Shown here one piece after another: positions 45,743 to 55,052 of a stretch of 64,000 bases of DNA. Numbering within the stretch: position 1 is the stretch's first letter; each line of letters opens with the position of its first letter. Source of the stretch: Pythium myriotylum. Taxonomy: Eukaryota > Oomycota > Peronosporomycetes > Pythiales > Pythiaceae. Under the pieces are notes generated by a model. That model made no database searches, was not told the DNA's origin, and saw only the letters and a program-made list of their open reading frames with translations. The DNA lies in NCBI GenBank assembly GCA_023091665.1, contig JALJCQ010000016.1, forward strand, positions 1,178,001-1,242,000, read 5' to 3'. Made by a program: the position numbers and the translations under genes.

Positions 45743-46645
45743 ATGCTGAGCCAAGTGGAACGCGACGCCGCGACCGTTTGGCTTCATGACCCGGCCACGA
45801 CCTGGAGCGAGGAGCTGCCGCCGCTGCCCGTGACCAAGCGCGACGCCGCGCTCTTTGCGACCTCGACCGAGGGCCTGCTCGACAAGGTCAACGACGACAA
45901 GCTCGCGCGCGACGTCGAGGACCTCTCGGCCATCTTTGAGGAGCTCGAGGGCGGCGTTGTCGACTTCCCGCTGCCGTGCGACGAAGAAGATGTGGCCACT
46001 GGTGCCGAAGTTGCCGGTGACTGGATCGGCGACCTTGACAAGGATGTCGTGAACGTCGACGAGCTCTCGTCGATGTTCGACGCGCTCGCTGCCGAGCAGG
46101 CGCTCGAGCACGCGGCGGTCGAGGCTTCGGACGACGATGCTGACGAGGCCATGGACGACGAGGACGAGTACGACGACGACGAGGACTACGTGCCCTCGGT
46201 GCCGATCGTGCCGGCCGCGCCGACCTGGGCCACGCAGGCGCCGCTCGACCCGCGCAGTTTGATCCGCACGCCGGTTTTCAAGAACTTGGACTCGCGCATC
46301 CCGCGCGTCGCGATCCCTCGCATGGATCTCGGCTTCGGGGCGCCGAGCTTCACGTTGAAGCCGGTGACGACCGTGCCGGGCCTGCGCGCGGACGTGTCGC
46401 CCAAGCCGTGCGAGGAGAAGACGAAGGCGCCCGTCAAGGACGTCGGCTACCGCCACGACGCGGCCTCGTGCTGGATCTGCAAGAGCGACAAGTCGCCGTA
46501 CAAGAAGTTTGCATTGCACCGATACCTCGAGAAGCGCCACCGGAGAAACTGGAAGCGCGGACCGCGGTACTCGGGGCGCAGCAACGTCGCGACGAACCGC
46601 GTGCGCGAAGGCGGCCGCTTCATCACCACGGCCCACTGGGTCTGA
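45743..46645 (+). CDS. CCT-motif protein with acidic N-terminal half
   Basis: Single exon, 300 aa. The C-terminus has a CCT (CONSTANS/CO-like/TOC1) motif: KFALHRYLEKRHRRNWKRG, then PRYSGRSNVATNRVREGGRF, close to the plant pattern RxRYxEKRxxRxFxKxIRYxxRKxxAxxRxRxxGRF. Just before it is an unusual CxxC (SCWICKSDKSPY). The first half is acidic with predicted helices (LARDVEDLSAIFEELEGG) and a DDDADEAMDDEDEYDDDE run at about 135-150, which could act in transcription activation. CCT motifs bind DNA or HAP-type factors in plants; oomycete members are uncharacterised. Strong G/C-ending codons open a long spurious antisense frame. Confidence 0.75.
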   Translation: MLSQVERDAATVWLHDPATTWSEELPPLPVTKRDAALFATSTEGLLDKVNDDKLARDVEDLSAIFEELEGGVVDFPLPCDEEDVATGAEVAGDWIGDLDKDVVNVDELSSMFDALAAEQALEHAAVEASDDDADEAMDDEDEYDDDEDYVPSVPIVPAAPTWATQAPLDPRSLIRTPVFKNLDSRIPRVAIPRMDLGFGAPSFTLKPVTTVPGLRADVSPKPCEEKTKAPVKDVGYRHDAASCWICKSDKSPYKKFALHRYLEKRHRRNWKRGPRYSGRSNVATNRVREGGRFITTAHWV

Positions 46646-47065
46646 CCGACCTGCTCTCCCTCCCCCCCCCTGCTGTATACTTTAGGTGTCTCCCCCCGTT
46701 TGCTCGCCGTCGCTTGCTGCGACTCTTGATTATTTTAGCTTCGCTTGGCGCATGTGGCCTCGCTCGATACGATCCCAAACTCCCATAAAAAGAACACCCG
46801 ACTCATTTGACCCCCTTTATTACGTTGTCCTCTCGTGCACTTCAATGTCTCGTCACTTCATCACCAAGAAGTCTCCATGTTCGAGACGGTTGGTCCTCTC
46901 ATTGTGGTAGTAGTAGTCGTGTGCACCACATCACAGAAAGAGACCAGCACCCACTGAGGGGCTCTTATTCGAGCTCTATGACTCCAAACCCAGGTCTCAC
47001 CTCGAGCCCCTAATCTCAAAAGCGCCAAGAAGGGACTCGGCTCTCCCTCGCCATCCCCCGCCACA
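46646..47065. other. Intergenic stretch
   Basis: Pyrimidine-rich 3' flank of the CCT-motif gene and 5' flank of the DCN1-like gene; no gene or clear regulatory motif seen. Confidence 0.5.
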
Positions 47066-48162
47066 ATGGTGAGCTTCCCCCCTCACGACGCGCGTCGAGC
47101 CCGAGGGCGAAATCACCGTATTGGCCGTGATGCTGATGACCAATTCTCGCTGTGCCAGTCGTCCTATTTGACCAAAGACAAGAAAGACAAAGTCGAGCGG
47201 TTCAAGAACACAACCAATGCCTCGTACGTGAGCGAGTGTACCCACGATGTGTGCGACGCGCCGAGGGTCTCATGAGAGAGTGGCTCTGTGTGTTTTTTTT
47301 TCTTCTGTCTTCGTGATGGATGTAGGGACAGCACGGCGCGCTCGTACCTCGAGATGTTCAAGTGGGACCTCATGCGTGCCGTCGACAACTTCTACTCGAA
47401 CGGCGGCGAGGCGGTCAACTCAGAGTGAGTCGTGGCGGTGCTTCTTTTCTGCCTGTCGGAGATCCTCACCCCGTGTTTGGCGGTAGTGACAATGATTCCC
47501 CAGTCTCCACAGAAGCGATTGAAGCATGGTTCGACCAGTACGCAGGTGAGTCGTCTTTGTCAACCTTGGCGCGAATGTTCGAGCTTGTTCCTTATCCACG
47601 AGGCGCTGTAGATGCCGATGACGAAGAAGATCAGATTAACGAGGACGGTATCCTCAAGTTTTGCGAAGACGTCGGCGTCGATCCTCAGGATATCGGCGTG
47701 CTCGTGATCGCTTGGAAGATGGAGGCCGCGTACATGTGCGCATTCACACGCAAGGAGTGGACGCGCGGTATGAAGGCGCTGCGCTGCGACTCGGTCGAGA
47801 AGCTCAAGGTTGAGGTGCCCAAGTTGCCCAAGCTCATCGAAAGCGACAGCGATTTCAAAAAGTTCTACTCGTTCTGCTTCGGGTTTTCGAAAGAGCCCGG
47901 CCAGAAGAGTCTTGCGATTGACATTGCGACGCCGATGTGGGAGCTGCTGCTCTCCAAGCGCTTCCCCAAGCTCACGGCCGACTGGCTCGAGTTCCTGAAC
48001 GAGAAGAACCCGTGCAAGGGCGTGACGCGCGACACGTGGGACCTGCTCATCGAGTTCTTTTTCAAAGTGCAGACCTCGTACGACAACTACGACGAGAACG
48101 AGGCATGGCCTGTACTCATCGACGACTACATGACCTGGATAGAGACCAAGGGCAAGAAGTAA
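47066..48162 (+). CDS. DCN1: DCN1-like protein (defective in cullin neddylation)
   Basis: Scaffold-type E3 that promotes NEDD8 transfer to cullins. Five exons. The first coding exon is just the ATG (47066-47068): an intron follows codon 1, and exon 2 starts at 47159 (SSYLTKDKKDKVERFKNTT). Later exons give DSTARSYLEMFKWDLMRAVD, NDSPVSTEAIEAWFDQYA and INEDGILKFCEDVGVDPQDI (EF-hand-like). The PONY/DCUN1 domain follows: VLVIAWKMEAAYMCAFTRKE, KFYSFCFGFSKEPGQKSLAI, WLEFLNEKNPCKGVTRDTWD and the C-terminal Asp-Glu-Asn-Glu-Ala-Trp-Pro-Val-Leu-Ile-Asp-Asp core that binds the cullin WH-B site. Total about 265 aa. The N-terminus replaces the UBA domain of yeast Dcn1 with a short basic helix, as in several protist homologues. 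Confidence 0.92.
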
Positions 48163-48429
48163 TACAGCTCTCCCGTCGGCCGTAATCGCCGCTCCTTCGT
48201 GATCATGGTGGTGACGTCGCATGGATATCACTCCGTCGTCCGGAGTACACGCCTCAGATCTGAGTACAGGGTTCAGTCAATTGATCCCTTTTGGAAGCGC
48301 CAACGACCATCACTCTGATGACTCACACCCCGACGGAGGAGGCTTCCTTCGAGGAGATTACCGTCGAGAAGTCCGCGGCAATCGCCTCGCCCCGAGCGCC
48401 GCGCCCTCGAGAGACCCACCACGGCGGCC
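48163..48429. other. Short intergenic stretch before the DDHD lipase
   Basis: No gene or motif recognised. An in-frame upstream ATG of the lipase was not found; another frame is open here but unrelated. Confidence 0.4.
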
Positions 48430-51400
48430 ATGGCGGCGCCATTCGCGATCCCGACGCCCCCGTCGTCCGCCGACATCGCGGCCACCGTCCCCATGTTCGC
48501 GAGCGTCGACGAGCTGCCCGAGAAGGCCTTTTTCCCGCGCGAGTACATCGTCAAGTACAAGCGCCACATCCTCGAGCTCATCAAGCGCATGGAGCACTTG
48601 ATGCAGGAGGTCGAGAACTTTGAGAGCGAAGGCCAGAAGCCCTTTGAGTGGCACGGCATGCAGCTCGCGTCGCTCTCGCGCGAGACGGTCTGGCACAACC
48701 TCTCGGCGCTCCAGGACTGCGACTCGATGATCGCCGACATTGTCGAGCTCTTCCGGCAGAAGATCCGGGTGCGTTCAGTGGTTTCTGACTTTTGCGCTGC
48801 GCTTTTTTTTCTTTTAATCGGTTCAAGTGGTGCTGATCATGGTGGTCATTGCGCGCAGGAGAGCATGGGTATGGTCGCGACGAACCCGGCGCATTTCAAC
48901 ATGGCGAGGCCGCACTCGCCCGGGGAGACTGATTCCTCCGATGGACTGGACGAGGAAGATGACGACGAACTGCCCGAAGGATTCCACGACGTCGAGCCAG
49001 TCAAGTCGAAGAAAGCTGCGCGCGCGCTGAACGACCAGGTCATCGAGCGCGTGCAGGTGCGCTGCTGCAAAGAGGACACGTGTGCGCTGGCGGCTCTTCT
49101 GATGATGATTCTGGACTGTAGGCGATCTTCAGTGATGACGAGGATGAGTTTGAAAACTTCAAGACCCAGGCGCTTCTCTTTGGCACGGAGCAGGAGACCG
49201 CTGCAGAGTTCTACGGGTACTTGATGACCCACCTGTCAAAAGAGCAGATCTCGTCGATCATCATTGACTTTGCCAGGCTGCTCACCAAGCCTGAAGTGCG
49301 AATTCCGCTGCTCAAGCAGCACTACCGCCACTTGCTTGCACCTGAAGGAGCTCATGAGCTCGACCCGAACCGCGGAAAGAGCTGGAGCAACATCAAGAAC
49401 GCCAGTGAAGCCTCACCAGGTACGATCGCTTTGGAAAGTAAGCGTCGGAGCCAAATGGAACATACTTACGGTAATGCGTTGCGACTAGATGAAAGCGACG
49501 TTGACAGCGAGGACGACCATATCGACGAGCTGCCGGCGACGGTGAGTATTCCACTCCAACCGGGTAGCTAATAGCACATGGCTCTCACTTCGCGATGTAT
49601 CATTCTCTAGCTTCGCCTTTCGACTGTCAACCACTTGCTGTTCATCATTCACGGCATTGGCCAGCATATCGATTTCCAGGAAGGAGAGTTCAAGTCATGG
49701 GATGGACAGGTTGGTCTTGAGGGCGGGAACTACGCTTTCAGGGATCTCTTCCGCTCAATGCTCGAGACGATGTTCCGTGATATCCCAATCGCGCTTGAGA
49801 TGCAATCCATTGAGTGGCACGAAGATCTTCACGAGCCAACCGGTGTTGACAACGTCTTCGATCTTATCTGCCCTGAAGGCTCCACCAGGTACGACTTCTG
49901 CCGATCGCACCCAACGAACGTGCTGCTGACGCTACCTGTCAAATCAGCATCCGTGAGTTCAACAAGGAAACGTTTATGGATGTGCTCTACTACCTTTCAC
50001 CTCGCTACGGTCAGCTCATCGTTGACACCGTGACCCAGCAGCTCAATCAAAAGTACCAGGTCTTCATGGCCGAACACCCAGGCTGGGATGGCAAGATCTC
50101 GATTTTCGCACACTCACTCGGCTCGGTAATTACCTATGATATTCTCACCCACAAGGCAGGCGAGATGTCCCGCAACGGCGTGCGATTCCCTGGTCTTGAC
50201 TTCAAGGTTGAGAACTTCTTCGGTGTCGGGTAGGCCGGTCTCAATCCTGACTAGATGCGCAAGTGCTGACCACGTACTCCTCTTAGATCGCCGGTACCTG
50301 TAATGGTTTTGTCTCGAGGCGAATTAAACTTGCAGGATGGCCACTTCAAGGAGGGCATCAAGATGCCTAACTGTGCCCGATACTACAACATTTTCCACCC
50401 CATCGACCCGATTGCGTACCGTGTGGAACCTCTCATCAAGGAGGATATGCACGATAAACCACCGGTCCAGCTCATTTCGGTGAGGTCCACCTGTTGTTTG
50501 TGGAGACATCGTTTGGTTTCTCAGTCATCGATGTATGTACACAGGCCCACTCCGTAAGGACCCTTGGGTTTGCAAAGATTCAGGAAATGATTGAGCGGGT
50601 AACGAGTCCGGTCCACGGTTTCACACACCGTATTGATTACGTCATGAAGCGACGAAAGCGCGAACAGGGTATGATGGAAATCGCATTTGCGACGGCCTCC
50701 CACTCGTCGTACTGGATGAGCGAGGATGTGATCATGTTCACGATCATGCAGATCTGCAAGCCAGTGGTGGAGAAGTTGCATCGGTACATGAGTGCTCAAC
50801 GACCGCTTCCAACGCTCATGCGGAATATTGTCGAGCTCACTCCACACACCAAGATCATGGTGTCTTCGAACGCGCGCATTCGAGATCGTTGCACAGGATT
50901 CTACAACGAGCGCGTTGTTATGATCGACAGAGAACGACTCTTCATTCTACCTCGAATTCTAGAGGTTGCGTGCAAGCGTAAATGGGTCATGAAGCTGACA
51001 CCGCAGACAAAGGCTACGTACGGTGACGATTCGTTCTCGCTTCGCATTATCTCAGGTGAGCCACCGGCTGCGCCAGCAGCTTCATGCTCTCTGCCGAGGT
51101 CACCAGCACGTCGCCCTCCTATGTCATCGGCAGTTCCGGACAGCTATATGCTCAAGGCTCCATCGACGCCTGTGCGAGACGAATGGCTGAGTTTGATCCA
51201 ACAAACGATCCTCAAGCTTGGTAGTGTTCATCCAGAGGCTCCATTTGCGCGCGCCACTAAAACGTGCGTGATTTTTGTCCTTCTTACTCGTTCTAACCTT
51301 GCTCACTGATTATGTTGTTGTGATATTGTAGTGTGGAGACAAAGCACTTGACCGAGACTACAGCTGACCAATGCGTGGACTATTTCTCAGCCCTCAAGAC

Positions 51401-52166
51401 TGGTTTCCTTCAAGAAAAATCAGCCAAGGGTTTCTTTGAAGGCTGGAACAACCGCTGGTTGGTGCTTCAAGAGAATCAGTTATCCTGTTTTGAAGGTTCG
51501 CCACGACTTGACTTTATTGGTCAGTTCAAGCTCCGCAAGGCCACGATTTTCGCGTACGAAGCTATGTACTTGTTCCGTGTCGTGTCACGAACTGGCACCT
51601 CAGTCGACATGCGTGTGCGGGACCATGCGACGTTCAATGTCTGGTTCGAGTACTTTTCCAAGGTGCCCAAGGCCAAGGTTATCCGCCACAAGGAACTATT
51701 GGAGAACAGTCCATCGGCAGTGCTCTTGACTAGAGATCGCGACTCGAATGTGTCATCAAGCAATGGCTCCAAGAAGGGCGAGTACCTTCAGACTAAGATC
51801 GAGGGCTATGCGATCAAACACGAGGAGAAGATCCAGCAGTACGTCACCTTTACCATCCAGGTCACGTCCTCTTCGGACGGCGTGCGCATTGTCAATCGAC
51901 GATACTCGGAGTTTGGGAAGCTTCATCGTCAGCTACGGAAGATCTTCCCTCACGACCAGGTTCCGCCTTTCCCGGAAACCCGAATGTGGAACCGATTCGA
52001 CCCTGCTTACCTCAAGGAAAAGACCGTGCGTCTCCACGGTTACCTGCAGGAAGTGTGTAAGCGCTCGGCGAACACGCGGGGTATGCCTCTCGTCCTCGAG
52101 TTTCTGGATCTCGCGGACACAAATCTTATGAGGGATAGCGAGGCCTACGGCGTTACGGATGAGTAG
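48430..52166 (+). CDS. DDHD-domain phospholipase with PH-like and PX domains
   Basis: Intracellular phospholipase A1 family (DDHD1/DDHD2/SEC23IP type), acting on phosphatidic acid or other phospholipids at membranes. Multi-exon from 48430; joins are in phase for example at 49890/49951, 50230/50287, 50480/50542 and 51263/51332. In order: an N-terminal helical region (REYIVKYKRHILELIKRME), an acidic linker, then LLFIIHGIGQHIDF and the lipase elbow IFAHSLGSVITYDIL with the nucleophilic Ser. The DDHD domain follows: ARYYNIFHPIDPIAYRVEPL, FTHRIDYVMKRR and ASHSSYWMSEDVI, supplying the Asp/Asp/His/Asp set. After it come a PH-like stretch (FYNERVVMIDRERLFIL), a clear PH domain (GWNNRWLVLQENQLSCFEG) and a C-terminal PX domain (IVNRRYSEFGKLHRQLRKIF, then PPFPETRM). 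Usual DDHD lipases lack PX. Confidence 0.9.
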
Positions 52167-52304
52167 GGTAAGGTAAGGAGGTAGAGCAACCGACCAGTTT
52201 GTTCGGAGGGAGGTTGACAAACACATCGGTAGATGGCCCACACACTGAGTATCATCAGGTTTAGGAAGCGAGGATCAGAGAAATAATACAGTCCAAGAGT
52301 GGGG

Positions 52305-54713
52305 TCAATTGCTTTTAGTTGGTGAGGCGGATTGGATGCTGAACTTGGCACAAAGTGGATTACCGAGTGTCTGAAGCTCGCAGGTTGTGTCGGGTTTGAC
52401 TGCCAAGAGAAAGTCACTGTCCTCAACAACTCGTTTGAAGCCTTCACCGATTTGTGGGTCGTACACACTCCAGTCGTCGCGACGCAATGTGAAACGCACG
52501 ATACGCTCATCGCCAGCTTTGAGGAAGATTTTCTCGAACTTCTTCAGCTGTTTTACTTCCGGTACAGAGATTTCTCGGTAGGACTGTGTGAGGAAGAACA
52601 TCACTGTCTCGAGCCCATCACGATCTCCGATATTCTTGACTATCACGCTTGCTGTGACATCATCGCCATCCCTTCCGCTCGTTACATGTTTGCTAAGGGT
52701 GAGATTCTCGTACCGAAACTTGGAGTAGCTGAGGCCGTGGCCAAACACCCACTGCATCTCGCAAGGCTTGTTGTCGCCACACATTGTGCTCACGCGGTGA
52801 TTGTACGGAATTGCAATGTTGGCGTGATCCTTCGGGTATGTAATAGGCAAACGACCGCTCGGGTTTGTAATACCATAAAGAATTTCCGCGACAGCGAGGC
52901 CACCAACTTCTCCTGGTAGAAGAGTGTAGAGAATGGCATCGGCTATCTTCGGAAGATCGCGAAGAAGTCGAGGACGTCCACCCACAAGGATGATGATTAT
53001 CTTCGATCCAGTCGAGGCCAGTTCATGCACATAATCAACTTGACCAATCGGAAGATTGAGATCATCGAGGTCCCCTGGTTTCTCGGCGTAAGGTCCTTCA
53101 CCGATAGCGACGACTGTGTAATCCGCTTGTTTTGCCATTAGCTTTGCGCGTTCCAAGTCTTGTAGTGAGTACGAGCCGTTCACGTGGAGTCCGTTGAAAA
53201 AGGTCAATCTCGACGTGGTGCCCAAAACCTGCTCCATGCCTTGCTTGATGCTGATTCCTTCGGGAAATAACGAGTTGCCTGACACTCCCTGCCACTTGAT
53301 AGTCCAACCACCGCACATATTCCCGATATTGTCTGCAGAAGGCCCAGTTAGAAACACACGCTTGTCTTCCTTGAGCGGAAGGACGCCAACATCATTCTTC
53401 AACAAGACAATCGACTCTCGAGCAAGCTGAAGAGCAGCTTGACGTCCGTCGGCTCCACCAACCAAAACTTCATTTCCTTCTCCGGGTACTGGACGCTCGT
53501 AGAGACCAAGATCGAGTTTTAGCTTCAGTATTCTTCGAGCAGATGCTCGCACACGATCAAGCAGTTCTGGATGTTCACTGACCAATTGCTTGACCAAACT
53601 GATGAACGTTGTACTATACGGGACCATGCTGAGATCGAGAGGGGTCTTAGTCATCGTAATTCTGACGGCATCAAGCTGAGTCTTCGCAACATGATGCCAA
53701 TCGTGGAGGTTGAGAATCTCAGCCCAGTCGGAAACGATAAGGCCGTTAAAGCCCATGTCATGACGAACGAGGTTCTGGAGAATCTTTGAGTTCCCGACAA
53801 CAGGCACACCGTTCAGCGAGATGTAGCTCTCCATGGCTGTCTTTGCACCAGCTTTGATGGCCGCAAGGAAGGGCGGGGCAAAATAGTTGAGCAGATCGAA
53901 ATCGGAGATGGTGACTCCGTCGCGGTCGTGGCCCGTCGGCGTCTTAGAGTATCCGATCAAGTGCTTCATGCATGCTGCTGTCTGGTTATTGCTCTGCAAG
54001 CCGCGCACTATCGAGTCTGCCATCACCGACACGAGGTGTGGGTCTTCGCCAAAGGTCTCGAAGGTACGGGACCACAGTGGATTTTGTGCGATCTCGAGAA
54101 TTGGCCCAAATACCCACGGGATGCCAGCAGCTTCTGTGTCGCGACCCGTGATCTTGCCCATAGTGAACGCCAGCGAAGGATTGAAACTCGCAGCGGCGTT
54201 GATCTGCTGGCCGAATATTGTTGCTCCCCGCACATAGTTTGCCCCATGTACAGAATCCAGACCATAAAGCACAGGATGCCCAGCTTCTTTCATGAAAATT
54301 GCCTGGATCTTGGAGATCATCGCGCGCCATTCGGCTGGCGCGAAGTCCAAATATCTCCTGTCTTGCGTCGTGTTCATCGTCACAATATCGGGAGAATCTG
54401 CCTCGGTAAACGTCGGCGTGTTCAGGTAAGACCCCACTTTGAGCCGCGCATGCTCGTATACCGCCGTCTCGTTGAGTGATCGGTCCGGGTTGAGAATCGT
54501 GCTGAGATCCAGTTGCGTCATCTGGCCCAACATGTCGTCCACACTCTGCAGAGCCACGCGAGCAGGTTAGAGATGCGTGAGAACGCCCACATGTGACTAG
54601 CCGTTTACCATTGTAGCGAGCATTTTCTCTACTCGCTCATCTGTAGTAGCTGCGGCCACGCTGCCGAAGAGAATGGCAACAGAGAACAGGAAGTCGATCC
54701 ACCAGCGCGTCAT
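52305..54713 (-). CDS. Secreted beta-glucosidase-like glycoside hydrolase family 3
   Basis: GH3 enzyme removing terminal beta-linked glucose, probably from cell-wall glucans of plant or self. Two exons: 54713-54609 encodes a signal peptide (MTRWWIDFLFSVAILFGSVA) and a short linker; 54545-52305 holds the rest, total about 783 aa. The N-terminal TIM-barrel has PVLYGLDSVHGANYV, GPILEIAQNPLWSRTFETFG, ACMKHLIGY and the nucleophile motif GFNGLIVSDWAEI with catalytic Asp. The alpha/beta sandwich follows (SIVLLKNDVGVLPL, VFLTGPSADNIGNMCGGW), then SGRLPITYPKD, WVFGHGLSYSKFRYENL and a fibronectin-III-like C-terminus. It ends near a Lys/Ser/Asn tail without ER retention. An Inr match lies 25 bp upstream of the start. 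Confidence 0.95.
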
Positions 54714-54738
54714 CAGTTCAGATGGTCACAGCAGCAGC

Positions 54739-54752
54739 AAAATGTCGAATGA
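54739..54752 (-). promoter_or_regulatory. Oomycete initiator (Inr) match for the GH3 gene
   Basis: On the minus strand TCATTCGACATTTT fits the Inr consensus with G in place of one pyrimidine. It is 25 bp before the ATG at 54713 and supports that start and the small signal-peptide exon. Confidence 0.65.
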
Positions 54753-54893
54753 TCGCTTCAACCGCCGTTCAGCGCCGGGGTCCGCTGCTCCCCGTAGCCC
54801 CTTGCTGCCATAGACGCCGCCAGCGAGGACTCCATCACGGGCCCATGCAGCATTGTCTCTCATCCTGTGCGAATCTGATTATGGTGCGCACCC

Positions 54894-54907
54894 GGGTTCA
54901 CAAACCC
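54894..54907. repeat. GGGTT-CACA-AACCC dyad in a divergent promoter region
   Basis: Perfect 5-bp arms with a 4-nt centre. The same arm sequence recurs in the longer palindrome at 54961-54981. Both lie between the divergently transcribed GH3 and SMC genes. Confidence 0.5.
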
Positions 54908-54960
54908 ATCACATGTCGAAACCCATTTCCATTGACCAATTGACCAAAGCTGAGCACCGT

Positions 54961-54981
54961 AAAACGGGTTCAACCCGTTTT
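54961..54981. promoter_or_regulatory. Perfect palindrome, 10-bp arms with 1-nt centre, upstream of SMC
   Basis: Arms AAAACGGGTT and AACCCGTTTT around a single C, 72 bp before the SMC ATG and about 250 bp before the GH3 ATG. Its position in a divergent promoter suggests a binding site for a dimeric factor; this is inference. Confidence 0.5.
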
Positions 54982-55052
54982 CCGAGTTGAAGTTTCCCCC
55001 GACTGCATTATCACTTTGCGCGCGAACCCGCGGCAAGGGAAACAAGGGCAAT

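Noticed and set aside
45500..46636. A 378-codon minus-strand frame over the CCT-motif gene
   Set aside because: Composition is Arg/Val/Leu-rich without domains and mirrors the codon bias of the + strand gene, which has the recognisable CCT motif.
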